Shown here in pieces: positions 50,358 to 59,565 of a stretch of 64,000 bases of DNA. The stretch is from JBBSEX01 sp038239345 (GTDB taxonomy: Bacteria; Acidobacteriota; Terriglobia; Bryobacterales; Bryobacteraceae). Position numbers and translations under genes: made by a program. Numbering within the stretch: position 1 is the stretch's first letter; each line of letters opens with the position of its first letter. The stretch spans positions 496,001-560,000 of the forward strand of contig JBBSEX010000001.1 in NCBI GenBank assembly GCA_038239345.1, written 5' to 3'. The notes below the pieces were generated by a model. The model saw only the letters and a list, made by a program, of their open reading frames with translations, was not told where the DNA came from and made no database searches.

Positions 50358-53300
50358 GTTTGACCGTCATTCAACCGGCCGCGCAACCGGCCGCCAAAGA
50401 CCTGACCGGCAAGAAATACTGGCAGAGCCTGGATCAGCTTGCCGACACGGCGCAATTCCGGCAATGGGTTCACAAGGAATTCGCCGATAACGCCACGGAA
50501 CTGCTGGACGGCAACTCCCGCCGGACCGTATTAAAGCTGATGGCGGCGTCATTTGGGTTAGCGGGTCTGACGGCTTGTAGCCGCCCGGTGGAAAAAATTC
50601 TGCCGAACGTCAAGGGCATTGAGGATTACGTTCCCGGACAGTCTTATTTTTATAGCACTGCGTTCAACCAAAGCGGCCAATCGATGGGGTTGCTGGTGGA
50701 GACGCATGACGGCCGTCCGACGAAGGTTGAAGGGAATCCCGACCATCCTTATAGTCAGGGTGCGTCGTCGGCTTTCGCCCAGGCATCAATCCTTAATCTC
50801 TACGACCCGGATCGCTCGCGGATGATTTTGAAGGGCGGCCAAAACGCTTCGTGGAAGGATTTCGAGTCCACCGTGAAGGATCGATTTGGCAAGGTTGGGC
50901 AAGGCGAAGGGCTCCGTTTTTTAAGCGAGACGATCAACTCGCCATCACTGATTGCGCTGAAAGCGGCGGCGCTGCAAAAGTATCCGCAGGCCAAATGGAT
51001 CGAATGGGAGCCGGTTTCTTTCGATAACGCGATGGAAGGGTCCCAGCTCGCCTTCGGACAGATCGTGGAAGCGATTCCCCATTTCGATAAGGCCGACATC
51101 GTTGTTTCACTCGACGGCGATTTCCTGGGTGTCGATTCCTACACGGCGCGCGACGAGAAAGAATTCGCGGCGGCCCGGCGGCTATCGGAAGACAAGGAAG
51201 AGATGAACCGGCTCTACGCCGTGGAGAGCAATTACACGCTCACCGGGGCCATGGCCGATCATCGCTTGCGGATGCGGGCGAGCGATATCAGGCAGTTTGC
51301 CGTGGATCTGGCGGCACAGCTTGGCGCGGCTCCGGGATTGAACGTCATCCAGCCGGGGAACGACAAGCGGGGCAAGATTCTGACCGCGCTGGTGAAGGAT
51401 TTGAAATCGCATAGCGGCAAGTCGCTGATCGTCACCGGGCCGCGTCAACCGGCTGCCGTGCATGCCCTGGTCCATGCGATGAATCAGACGCTGGGCAATG
51501 CCGGAACCACCGTTACCTACGTCAAGCGGCCGGAAGCGAAGTTCGAATCGACGCTGGGAGCACTGCGGCAACTGACGACGGATTTGAATGGCGGGCACGT
51601 CAACACGTTAATCATTTTGGGTGGAAATCCGGCCTACGCCGCGCCAGCAGATTTCGGGTTCGCGAACGCCATCGCCAAGGCTGGGTTCTCGCTGCATCTA
51701 GGGCAGGATGTGAACGAAACGGCGAGCGTCAGCCAGTGGCACTTTCCCGAAGCGCATTATCTGGAAAGTTGGGGCGATGGCCGCGCCGCCGATGGAACGG
51801 TAAGCATTCAGCAGCCGATGATTGAGCCGCTGTACGGCGGAAAATCACAGAGCGAACTGCTGGCGCTGTTAATCGATTATAAAGACAAGCGGGGCTACGA
51901 CATCGTCAGGAATTACTGGTCGGGCCAGTTGACAGGGGATAAAGAAAACGGCTGGAAAAAAGCCTTGAACGATGGCATCCTGGCCACGGCGAAGTATCCC
52001 GATGCGAAGGTTACAGCGGATACGAAGGCAATCCTTACCGCGGCCCAGGCCGATAAGGCCCAAAGCGCCGATTTCGAGCTGGTGTTTTTTGCCGACGCCA
52101 AGAATTACGACGGGCGGTATGCCAATAACGGCTGGCTGCAGGAACTGCCCGAACCGATGACGAAGATCGTCTGGGGAAACGCGGCGCTGATCAGCGTAAA
52201 AACGGCTCGCGATTTGAATGTCACCAATGGCGACGTGGTGAGTATTCAGCGCGGCGGACAGACGGTGGAATTCCCGGTGTATGCCCAGCCCGGCCACGCC
52301 GATCAATCGGTGACGTTGCCGCTTGGTTATGGCCGCACGAAAGTAGGCCGTGTGGGCGAGGGCGTCGGAACAAATGCCTATCCGCTGCGCACCAGCGACG
52401 CGCTGTGGATCGCCGGCGGGGCGAAGTTAAGTAGAACCGGCAAGACTGCGAAAATCGGCCAGACGCAGGAATATCACGTGCAGTCGGCCCGTCCGATTGT
52501 TCGCGAAGCTTCAATCGAAGAGTATAAGAAGAATCCCAAGTTCGCCGAAGAAATGGTGGAGCATCCGCCGCTGGAATCGCTCTACCCCGATCGCGTTTAC
52601 GACAAGGGCTATCAGTGGGGGATGTCGATCGATTTGAATTCCTGTACCGGTTGCAACGCCTGCATGATTGCCTGCCAGGCGGAAAACAATATTCCGATTG
52701 TTGGTAAGGAACAGGTAATGCGCGGCCGCGAGATGCACTGGATTCGCATGGATCGCTATTTCGTGAGTCCGGAGCATCCGGAGACAACGGCCTCTTCGCC
52801 GTCGGAAATTCCTGGCTCGTCCGATTACTATATTCGCGACGCCAAGCTGGGGGCCTTCGCCGAAGATCCGGAAGCCGTCTTCCAGCCTCTGCCCTGCATG
52901 CAGTGCGAGAATGCGCCGTGCGAAAATGTCTGTCCCGTGGCGGCCACGGTTCACAGTCCCGAGGGGCTGAACGACATGGCTTACAATCGCTGTGTTGGAA
53001 CCCGTTACTGCGCCAATAACTGTCCTTACAAGGTGCGGCGATTCAACTTCCTCAACTATCACAAAGAAGATACAGAAGTTCAGGAAATGGTCTACAACCC
53101 CGACGTCAGCGTGCGGATGCGGGGCGTTATGGAAAAGTGTAATTACTGCGTCCAGCGGATTCAGGAAGCGAAAATCAAAGCCAAGGTGGATGGCCGCCGG
53201 CCGATCAAGGATGGCGAAGTGGTTACGGCCTGCGCTCAGGCTTGCGCGTCGGAGGCGATTGTCTTTGGTGACATCAACGATCCGGCCACCCGCGTGTCCA

Positions 53301-53425
53301 AATTGAAAAAGCAGGAGCGCAATTACGCCTTACTGGCTGAGTTGAACGTTCGGCCGCGCACGACGTATCTTGCCAAGGTCCGCAATCCGAATCCGGAAAT
53401 TTCGGGAGAGCGAAAGAATGGCTGA
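50354..53425 (+). CDS. actB: Alternative Complex III iron-sulfur subunit ActB
   Basis: Largest ACIII subunit, 1,023 residues, a fusion of a molybdopterin oxidoreductase-like domain and a ferredoxin-like domain. A twin-arginine-type signal (NSRRTVLKLMAASFGLAGLTACS, about 56-78) ends in a lipobox-like LTAC. The molybdopterin-like domain in ACIII carries no molybdenum, by family knowledge. The C-terminal part holds four cysteine clusters: CTGCNACMIACQAE, CMQCENAPCENVCPV, CVGTRYCANNCPYK and CNYCVQR with CAQACASEA, typical of three [4Fe-4S] and one [3Fe-4S]. The start overlaps actA (ATGA), and actC begins inside its last codons. Confidence 0.94.
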   Translation: MSLTVIQPAAQPAAKDLTGKKYWQSLDQLADTAQFRQWVHKEFADNATELLDGNSRRTVLKLMAASFGLAGLTACSRPVEKILPNVKGIEDYVPGQSYFYSTAFNQSGQSMGLLVETHDGRPTKVEGNPDHPYSQGASSAFAQASILNLYDPDRSRMILKGGQNASWKDFESTVKDRFGKVGQGEGLRFLSETINSPSLIALKAAALQKYPQAKWIEWEPVSFDNAMEGSQLAFGQIVEAIPHFDKADIVVSLDGDFLGVDSYTARDEKEFAAARRLSEDKEEMNRLYAVESNYTLTGAMADHRLRMRASDIRQFAVDLAAQLGAAPGLNVIQPGNDKRGKILTALVKDLKSHSGKSLIVTGPRQPAAVHALVHAMNQTLGNAGTTVTYVKRPEAKFESTLGALRQLTTDLNGGHVNTLIILGGNPAYAAPADFGFANAIAKAGFSLHLGQDVNETASVSQWHFPEAHYLESWGDGRAADGTVSIQQPMIEPLYGGKSQSELLALLIDYKDKRGYDIVRNYWSGQLTGDKENGWKKALNDGILATAKYPDAKVTADTKAILTAAQADKAQSADFELVFFADAKNYDGRYANNGWLQELPEPMTKIVWGNAALISVKTARDLNVTNGDVVSIQRGGQTVEFPVYAQPGHADQSVTLPLGYGRTKVGRVGEGVGTNAYPLRTSDALWIAGGAKLSRTGKTAKIGQTQEYHVQSARPIVREASIEEYKKNPKFAEEMVEHPPLESLYPDRVYDKGYQWGMSIDLNSCTGCNACMIACQAENNIPIVGKEQVMRGREMHWIRMDRYFVSPEHPETTASSPSEIPGSSDYYIRDAKLGAFAEDPEAVFQPLPCMQCENAPCENVCPVAATVHSPEGLNDMAYNRCVGTRYCANNCPYKVRRFNFLNYHKEDTEVQEMVYNPDVSVRMRGVMEKCNYCVQRIQEAKIKAKVDGRRPIKDGEVVTACAQACASEAIVFGDINDPATRVSKLKKQERNYALLAELNVRPRTTYLAKVRNPNPEISGERKNG

Positions 53426-54821
53426 CACCCAAACCGCCGAAGTTCGTAGCGAAGTCAACCCGCCGTTAGTGCTGGGCAATATGTCCTATCACGACGTGAC
53501 CGAGAAGGTTGCCGGTATCGTTGAGGGCAATACGCCGCGCAATTGGTATATCGCCGTTTCGATCACCAGCCTGATCACGCTGATGCTGGGCTTGATGCTG
53601 GCCTACCTGGTGTATAAGGGCATCGGGGCGTGGGGCAACAATAGCCCTGTATTTTGGGCCTGGGATATCACGAACTTCGTATTCTGGATCGGTATCGGCC
53701 ATGCCGGCACTTTGATCTCGGCGATTCTTTTCCTGTTTCGCCAGAAGTGGCGTACGTCCATCAACCGCGCCGCCGAAGCGATGACACTGTTCGCTGTCGC
53801 CTGCGCTGGAATTTTCCCGCTATTTCATACTGGCCGCCCGTGGCGCGCTTACTGGCTATTCCCGATTCCGAATACGGATCTGCACATGTGGCAGAATTTT
53901 CGCAGTCCGCTGATCTGGGACGTCTTCGCCGTTAGTACTTACGCCACCGTTTCGGCGCTCTTCTGGTTCGTCGGTCTGGTTCCCGATCTAGCTACGATTC
54001 GCGACCGCGCCACCACGAGAGTCCGCCAATGGATTTTCGGCACCCTGGCGCTGGGCTGGCGGGGTTCAGCCCGTCACTGGCGGAATTATGAGATGGCGTA
54101 TCTGATCCTGGCCGGCCTTTCGACGCCCCTGGTGCTCTCCGTTCATACCATCGTCAGCTTCGACTTTGCGACCTCGATTATCCCCGGCTGGCATACGACG
54201 ATTTTCCCGCCGTACTTTGTCGCCGGCGCGATCTTTTCGGGCTTCGCCATGGTGATGACGCTGCTTATCATTTGCCGCTGGGCGCTGGGACTGGAAAATC
54301 TGATTACGAAGAAGCATCTGGACAATATGTGCAAAATCATGTTGGCCACCGGCACCATCGTTGGCTACGCCTACGCCACCGAGTTCTTTATCGCCTGGTA
54401 TAGCGGCAACATGTATGAGCGCTTCGTCTTCCTCAACCGGGCCTTTGGACCCTTCGCCTGGGCCTACTGGACGATGGTTTCGTGCAACGTGATCTCGCCG
54501 CAGTTTTTCTGGTTCAAGAGCCTGCGGCACAACATTCCGTTCATGTTCGTCATTTCCATCGTGATCAATATCGGGATGTGGTTTGAACGCTTCGTGATTA
54601 TCGCTACATCGCTGCATCGCGATTATCTGCCTTCCTCGTGGGGCTACTTTCATCCGACGATCGTCGATATTCTGACCTTTACCGGAACGTTCGGCTTGTT
54701 TCTCACTTTGTTTCTGCTGTTCATCCGGGTGTTACCAATGATTGCCGTCTCGGAAATCAAGGGCGTCATCGCGGCACAGCAACATCAGCACTCCGAAGCG
54801 CTGGTGAAGGAGGCCAAATGA
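53418..54821 (+). CDS. actC: Alternative Complex III membrane subunit ActC (NrfD family)
   Basis: Polytopic NrfD-like protein of 467 residues with about ten transmembrane helices (for example WYIAVSITSLITLMLGLMLAYLVY and WDITNFVFWIGIGHAGTLISAILFLF). It provides a quinol-binding site facing the periplasm in ACIII and docks on ActB. The ATG at 53418 lies eight bases inside actB (ATGGCTGA), and actD starts four bases inside its end. The C-terminal tail is charged and cytosolic. Confidence 0.94.
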   Translation: MADTQTAEVRSEVNPPLVLGNMSYHDVTEKVAGIVEGNTPRNWYIAVSITSLITLMLGLMLAYLVYKGIGAWGNNSPVFWAWDITNFVFWIGIGHAGTLISAILFLFRQKWRTSINRAAEAMTLFAVACAGIFPLFHTGRPWRAYWLFPIPNTDLHMWQNFRSPLIWDVFAVSTYATVSALFWFVGLVPDLATIRDRATTRVRQWIFGTLALGWRGSARHWRNYEMAYLILAGLSTPLVLSVHTIVSFDFATSIIPGWHTTIFPPYFVAGAIFSGFAMVMTLLIICRWALGLENLITKKHLDNMCKIMLATGTIVGYAYATEFFIAWYSGNMYERFVFLNRAFGPFAWAYWTMVSCNVISPQFFWFKSLRHNIPFMFVISIVINIGMWFERFVIIATSLHRDYLPSSWGYFHPTIVDILTFTGTFGLFLTLFLLFIRVLPMIAVSEIKGVIAAQQHQHSEALVKEAK

Positions 54822-55378
54822 GCGTTCTTACTTCGCCCAACGTCGTCGAAACAAAGATTCACGCCGTAGTGGGCGAATTCAGCGATGAGCGGGAATTGGT
54901 GAAAGCGGGAAGGAAAGCTCGTGCCGAGGGCTACACGAAAATCGAGGCCTACTCGCCGTTCCCTGTGCATGGAATCGACGAAGCGATCGGCGTTCCGCGC
55001 TCTATTTTAGGCTACATCGTGCTTCCTATTGGACTGACCGGCACGGCCTCGGCACTGTTTCTTATCTGGTGGACGGGCGCTGTCGATTATCCCCTGGTTA
55101 TCGGCGGCAAGCCGCTTTTCGATATTACTTTTTCCATTCCCGTCACCTTCGAGTTGACGATTTTATTTTCCGCGTTCGCCGCCGTGCTGGGGATGTTCGC
55201 CTTGAACGGATTGCCCCGCCTCTATCATTCCGTTTTTAACTATTCGAAATTTGCCGGCGCTACGGATGACAAATTTCTGCTTTCCCTGGAAGCCACCGAT
55301 CCGCTGTTTGAAGTCGACGCGACTTCCAAGTTTCTGCGCGGCGCGGGGGCGACAGCGGTGGAAGTGGTGGAGGAATAA
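54818..55378 (+). CDS. actD: Alternative Complex III subunit ActD (DUF3341)
   Basis: Protein of 186 residues with an N-terminal soluble part (VVGEFSDERELVKAGRKAR, AYSPFPVHGIDEAIGV) and two transmembrane helices at about 66-88 and 105-130. The YSPFPVHG motif is diagnostic of DUF3341/ActD. The start is the ATG at 54818 that overlaps the actC stop; longer frames lie inside actC. Its stop overlaps the actE start (TAATG). Confidence 0.93.
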   Translation: MSVLTSPNVVETKIHAVVGEFSDERELVKAGRKARAEGYTKIEAYSPFPVHGIDEAIGVPRSILGYIVLPIGLTGTASALFLIWWTGAVDYPLVIGGKPLFDITFSIPVTFELTILFSAFAAVLGMFALNGLPRLYHSVFNYSKFAGATDDKFLLSLEATDPLFEVDATSKFLRGAGATAVEVVEE

Positions 55379-56073
55379 TGGAGCGCAACCGCGGACCGCA
55401 GTGGAATGCCGGGAAGCAATGGAAGGTGGAACGCTGTTGGATCGCCGGCTATTGTCTGCTGCCACTGGCGTTTGTTATATTTTCGGCGCTTGCCTTATCA
55501 GGTTGCAGCGGACCGCAGCGCACCCCTCCCATGGAGGTCTGGCCCGATATGAAGAAGCAAGGCAAATATCTCGCCCAGACCGAAGGACCTCGCATCGGAG
55601 CCGACGAGCAGGAGCTGTTCAACGATGGCCGCTCCAATCGCGCGCCCGTCGCCGGTACGATCGCCCACGGACATTTGCGTGACGATTCCACATTCAACAC
55701 CGGCATGGAAGGGGGAATGTTCATCGGTCAGAATCCCATTCCGCTGGACGCAGCGCTGCTGCAACAAGGGCAAGCGAAATTCAATACCTACTGTTCGCCG
55801 TGTCATGACCGGACCGGCGGCGGCCAGGGAATTGTTCCGATCAAAGCGCCCACCTGGCAGCCTTCGAATCTGGTGGAAGAGCGTGTGCGAGCCTTTAACG
55901 ACGGGGAAATCTTCAACGTGATTACCCATGGCCGGCGCTCCATGCCGTCCTATCGCTTTCAGATCACCGAACGCGATCGGTGGGCGATTGTCGCTTATGT
56001 CCGGGCCTTACAACGGGCCGCCAGCGGGACCGTGAATGACGTGCCCCAGGAATTGAAAGCCCAACTGAGATAA
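55378..56073 (+). CDS. actE: Alternative Complex III monohaem cytochrome c lipoprotein ActE
   Basis: Cytochrome of 231 residues. An unusually long N-terminal extension of about 25 residues precedes a hydrophobic lipoprotein signal ending ALALSGC, giving Cys43 as the probable lipidation site. A single CSPCH haem motif lies in the second half, and MPSYRFQI holds the likely axial Met. ActE is a monohaem ACIII subunit that can relay electrons to the oxidase. A downstream start might give the true signal peptide but no alternative ATG was found in the right place. Confidence 0.9.
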   Translation: MERNRGPQWNAGKQWKVERCWIAGYCLLPLAFVIFSALALSGCSGPQRTPPMEVWPDMKKQGKYLAQTEGPRIGADEQELFNDGRSNRAPVAGTIAHGHLRDDSTFNTGMEGGMFIGQNPIPLDAALLQQGQAKFNTYCSPCHDRTGGGQGIVPIKAPTWQPSNLVEERVRAFNDGEIFNVITHGRRSMPSYRFQITERDRWAIVAYVRALQRAASGTVNDVPQELKAQLR

Positions 56074-56076
56074 AGC

Positions 56077-57276
56077 ATGGACCATCCAACCACTATCCGC
56101 GACAGCTACTATCTTGAGCCCGCCCAATGGGCCCGCGGGCGCAATGCGTTCACGTTTCTGGCTCTTGTCGCCTCCATCGCCTGCTTGTTCGGCTTCTTTC
56201 AGGACCCGGCGCAGTTTTACCGCTCTTATCTGGTCGGGTTCGTTTTCTGCGTGACCATTGGACTGGGCGCGATGTTTTTCGTGATGGTGCAATACCTAAC
56301 GGGCTCAGCGTGGAGCGTCACCGTCCGGCGCTTCATGGAAAACATCATGATGACGCTGCCGGTGGGAGCGTTGTTATTCATCCCGGTGGCTTTCGGCTTG
56401 CCGTATCTGTATTCCTGGATGGACCGGGCGATGGTGATGAAAGACCCGGTGCTGGTTGGCAAAGCTGGTTTCTTAAGCCAGGAATGGTTCATCATCCGGG
56501 CCGTCATCTACTTTGTGATATGGAGTTTTTTCGCCATCGGAATCTACCGCCAGTCGACTAAGCAGGATCGGGAACATTCCATCCAGCAGATGCATGTCGC
56601 CTCGCGATTCTCCGCTCCGGGATTGCTGCTGGTGTTCCTGACGGGCACTTTGGCTTCGTTCGATTGGCTGATGTCGCTTGACCCGCGCTGGTATTCCACC
56701 ATCTTCGGAATTTACACGCTGGCCGGCGGCGCCGTCGCTTTCATGGCCACAACGACGCTGATCGCGCTGGGATTCCGCAAGTTTGGAATGCTCAAGAATT
56801 CCATCACCGAGGAGCATTATCACGATCTCGGCAAGTGGATGTTCGCCTTGACGGTGTTCTGGGCCTACATCGCTTTTTCACAATATCTGCTGATCTGGTA
56901 TGCCAACATCCCGGAAGAGACCATCTGGTACCGCCATCGCTTTGAGGGATCGTGGATCTTTGTGAGTTTCCTGGTGCTTTTTGGAAGGTTCATTATTCCC
57001 TTCGCGGTTCTGTTGTCGCGCGGCGCGAAGCGCAACTACATGATCCTCGGGGGGATCTCCATCTGGATTCTATTTATGCATTTCGTCGACCTGTATTGGT
57101 TGATCATGCCGAACTTCTTTAAGTCCGGGGTAGCGCTGCATTGGCTGGATTTCGCTTGCCTGGCGGCGGTGATCAGTGTTTTTGCCCTGGCTTTCTGGTT
57201 CCGCCTGCGACGCAATGCCCTGGTTACCGTCGGCGATATGCGCTTTGAACAGGGACTGCACTTCGAGAACATTTAA
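56077..57276 (+). CDS. actF: Alternative Complex III membrane subunit ActF
   Basis: NrfD-like polytopic subunit of 399 residues with about ten transmembrane helices (FTFLALVASIACLFGFF, YLVGFVFCVTIGLGAMFFVMVQYLTG, and others). It is shorter than ActC and completes the ACIII membrane core. It starts three bases after actE. Seventeen bases separate it from a small membrane protein gene in the same operon. Confidence 0.93.
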   Translation: MDHPTTIRDSYYLEPAQWARGRNAFTFLALVASIACLFGFFQDPAQFYRSYLVGFVFCVTIGLGAMFFVMVQYLTGSAWSVTVRRFMENIMMTLPVGALLFIPVAFGLPYLYSWMDRAMVMKDPVLVGKAGFLSQEWFIIRAVIYFVIWSFFAIGIYRQSTKQDREHSIQQMHVASRFSAPGLLLVFLTGTLASFDWLMSLDPRWYSTIFGIYTLAGGAVAFMATTTLIALGFRKFGMLKNSITEEHYHDLGKWMFALTVFWAYIAFSQYLLIWYANIPEETIWYRHRFEGSWIFVSFLVLFGRFIIPFAVLLSRGAKRNYMILGGISIWILFMHFVDLYWLIMPNFFKSGVALHWLDFACLAAVISVFALAFWFRLRRNALVTVGDMRFEQGLHFENI

Positions 57277-57292
57277 GTAAGGATCTAACACC

Positions 57293-57715
57293 GTGAGCGA
57301 ACAGGAATTCACACCACCGACAGACGTCAGCGCGGGCTACGACACGGCCGAACCAAAGGCCAAATTGATCGCGATCTTCGGCGTGGCGGCGATCATTTTT
57401 CTGGTCCTGGTGCTGGTCAGCGTCCAGTCGTATTACGACTATGCTCACGATGAGCTGGTCTATCAGGAAGTTTTAAAGCCCATTGGACCGGATTTGCAGG
57501 GTTTGCACGCCAGGGAAGATGCGCTGCTGGGGGCGTACAAGTTTGCCGACCGCGAAAAAGGGGTGGTGCGATTGCCGATTGCCCGGGCGATGGAGTTGGT
57601 AGCCAAGGATTCGGCCGACGGCAAGCCGCAGTATCCGACGAAGCCCTATGTTCCGAAGCCCGATACTCCGGCCGCCGGAGCGACGGCTGTACCCGCGGCA
57701 GCAGTCAAGAAATGA
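57293..57715 (+). CDS. Small membrane protein between actF and sco, unknown function
   Basis: Protein of 140 residues from a GTG start with TAAGGA nine bases upstream. It has a cytoplasmic start, one transmembrane helix (about 24-46, LIAIFGVAAIIFLVLVLVSV), a short soluble region with YYDYAHDELVYQEVLKPIG and LPIARAMELVAKDSA, then a proline/alanine-rich tail. I do not recognise a named family. The position inside the ACIII-oxidase operon and four-base overlap with sco suggest an accessory or linker subunit of the supercomplex, an inference. Confidence 0.75.
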   Translation: MSEQEFTPPTDVSAGYDTAEPKAKLIAIFGVAAIIFLVLVLVSVQSYYDYAHDELVYQEVLKPIGPDLQGLHAREDALLGAYKFADREKGVVRLPIARAMELVAKDSADGKPQYPTKPYVPKPDTPAAGATAVPAAAVKK

Positions 57716-58542
57716 GCTTTCTACAAACAACCCGGCGCGGTCTCGTTCTGCTCTCGATGGCCGTCCTCTCGTGTGTTGTTCCGGCCTTCGCCGATACAAC
57801 GCGACCCCCTATGCTCGAAGGCATCGGTGTGGATGAGAAAATCGGGCGCAATATCGATTTGAGCCTCACGTTTGTCGCCGAAAACGGATATCCGGTGGCC
57901 CTTCGCGATTATTTCAAGAAGGACAAGCCGGTGATTCTCGATCTGGTTTATTACCGCTGTCCGATGCTGTGCAATTTGGTTTTGAATGGGCAGACCAATG
58001 TCCTCCGCGATATCCCCTGGACGCCGGGCAACGAATACGAAGTGGTTACCATCAGCATCGATCCGACGGAAAATTTCGACCTGGCCAAAGGGAAGCGCGG
58101 TTTGCAGTTAGCCAGTTTTGGCCGCGAGGCTCCGGGGTGGCACTTCCTGGCCGACAAGGATGGCAACGTCAAGCGCCTGGCCGAACAGGTGGGCTTTCAT
58201 TATCGTTATGACGAGTCGATTGGGCAGTACGCGCACCAGGCGGCGATCATGATTCTGACGCCCGAGGGTAAGGTCTCGCGCTATCTCTACGGCGTCAAAT
58301 TCCCCACGCGGAATATCCGCTTGGCCCTTACCGAAGCAGCCGCTGGAAAGGGAAAGTTCAGCATTGACCGCGTCCTGCTGTTCTGCTATCGGTATGACCC
58401 TAAATCGCATTCCTATGGGCTGTTCGCCGCCAATTTCATGCGGCTTGGCGGAGCGCTGACAGTATTGATTTTCGGAATAATACTTTGGCGCTTGTGGCGG
58501 CAGGACAGAATCCATCAACAGAGGTTGGTATCCGCAAAATGA
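57712..58542 (+). CDS. SCO1/SenC family copper chaperone for cytochrome oxidase
   Basis: Exported thioredoxin-fold copper chaperone of 276 residues. It has an N-terminal signal (about 1-27), the copper-binding YYRCPMLCNLV (Cys-x3-Cys), the conserved His in YAHQAAIMILTP, and a C-terminal transmembrane helix (LGGALTVLIFGIILWRLW). It delivers copper to the CuA centre of the oxidase subunit II encoded next. It overlaps both neighbours by four bases (ATGA). The C-terminal membrane helix is typical of acidobacterial SCO proteins in ACIII operons. Confidence 0.92.
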   Translation: MSFLQTTRRGLVLLSMAVLSCVVPAFADTTRPPMLEGIGVDEKIGRNIDLSLTFVAENGYPVALRDYFKKDKPVILDLVYYRCPMLCNLVLNGQTNVLRDIPWTPGNEYEVVTISIDPTENFDLAKGKRGLQLASFGREAPGWHFLADKDGNVKRLAEQVGFHYRYDESIGQYAHQAAIMILTPEGKVSRYLYGVKFPTRNIRLALTEAAAGKGKFSIDRVLLFCYRYDPKSHSYGLFAANFMRLGGALTVLIFGIILWRLWRQDRIHQQRLVSAK

Positions 58543-59510
58543 ACTGGCTTCGCGATTACATGCTTCCCGTACAAGGCTCCGTCTACGCCGGCAAGGTGGA
58601 CGATCTGTACATGTTTTTGATCTGGTTGAGTGCCTTCTTTTTCTTTCTTGTGGCCGGAATTATCGCTTGGTGCGTGATCAATTATCGCCGCCGTCCGGGG
58701 CGCAAGTCCGCTCATATCACCGATCATTTGGGTCTGGAACTCACCTGGAGTATCGTGCCCTTGATCTTGGTAACGGGCGTTTTCTTCTGGGGTGTTTCCG
58801 GTTACATGGAAGCCTCCGTCGCACCGGGCGATGCGCTAGAAATCACAGTGACGGCGCGAAAATGGAACTGGGCGTTTGAATACCCCGATGGCTCGCGGAC
58901 CGCAAGTGAAATTCACGTTCCGGTGGGAAAGCCGGTAAAGTTCCTGCTGATGTCGGAAGACGTACTGCACGACTTCTTTGTCCCGGCAATGCGCGTCAAG
59001 CATGACGTTTTACCCAACCGCTACACCGAAGTCTGGTTCACTCCCAGCATAAAAAGTCCCATCGGGGCCGACGGCAAAGCGGTGCCGTTCCTGATCACCT
59101 GCGCCGAATATTGCGGCAAGGGCCACTCCGATATGCAAGCGAAATTGTTTGTCGACGATGATGTGACGTACAAAAAATGGGTAGAAGAGGGCGGCGACGA
59201 GTGGAAGTCGATGACACCGGCGGCGTTCGGCAAACTGCTCTGGGAAAGCAAAGGCTGCGCGACGTGTCATTCCATCGATGGTTCGCCGGTTGCCGGCGGC
59301 GGTCCCAGCTGGAAAGGAATCTATTCCACGATGCAACCGATGAGCGACGGCAAGGCTTTCATGGCGGATGAGAATTACATTCGCGAGTCGATCATGGTGC
59401 CGGGCGCGAAAATTGTAAAGGGCTACGACAACATCATGCCGTCGTTCCAGGGCCTGTTGCGCGACCGCGAAGTGAATGCCCTGATTGCTTTCATGAAGAC
59501 TTTAAAATAG
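58539..59510 (+). CDS. coxB: Cytochrome c oxidase subunit II with C-terminal cytochrome c domain (caa3 type)
   Basis: Subunit II of 323 residues. Two transmembrane helices (about 28-50 and 68-90) precede the cupredoxin domain. CuA ligands are seen in LHDFFVPAMR (His) and CAEYCGKGHSDMQ (Cys, Glu region, Cys, His, Met). A fused class I cytochrome c follows with CATCHSIDG and axial-Met IMPSFQG, making this a caa3-type enzyme. The start overlaps sco (ATGA). It accepts electrons from ACIII. Confidence 0.95.
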   Translation: MNWLRDYMLPVQGSVYAGKVDDLYMFLIWLSAFFFFLVAGIIAWCVINYRRRPGRKSAHITDHLGLELTWSIVPLILVTGVFFWGVSGYMEASVAPGDALEITVTARKWNWAFEYPDGSRTASEIHVPVGKPVKFLLMSEDVLHDFFVPAMRVKHDVLPNRYTEVWFTPSIKSPIGADGKAVPFLITCAEYCGKGHSDMQAKLFVDDDVTYKKWVEEGGDEWKSMTPAAFGKLLWESKGCATCHSIDGSPVAGGGPSWKGIYSTMQPMSDGKAFMADENYIRESIMVPGAKIVKGYDNIMPSFQGLLRDREVNALIAFMKTLK

Positions 59511-59565
59511 CGCAGGCTATCAGTAGTAAGACGTGGCGGGTATTGGAATTTAAGGATATTAGATT

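Noticed and set aside
50354..53425. ActB as an active molybdenum oxidoreductase
   Set aside because: The gene lies in a complete act operon, where the molybdopterin-like domain is known to lack the metal cofactor. Its role is structural plus Fe-S electron transfer.
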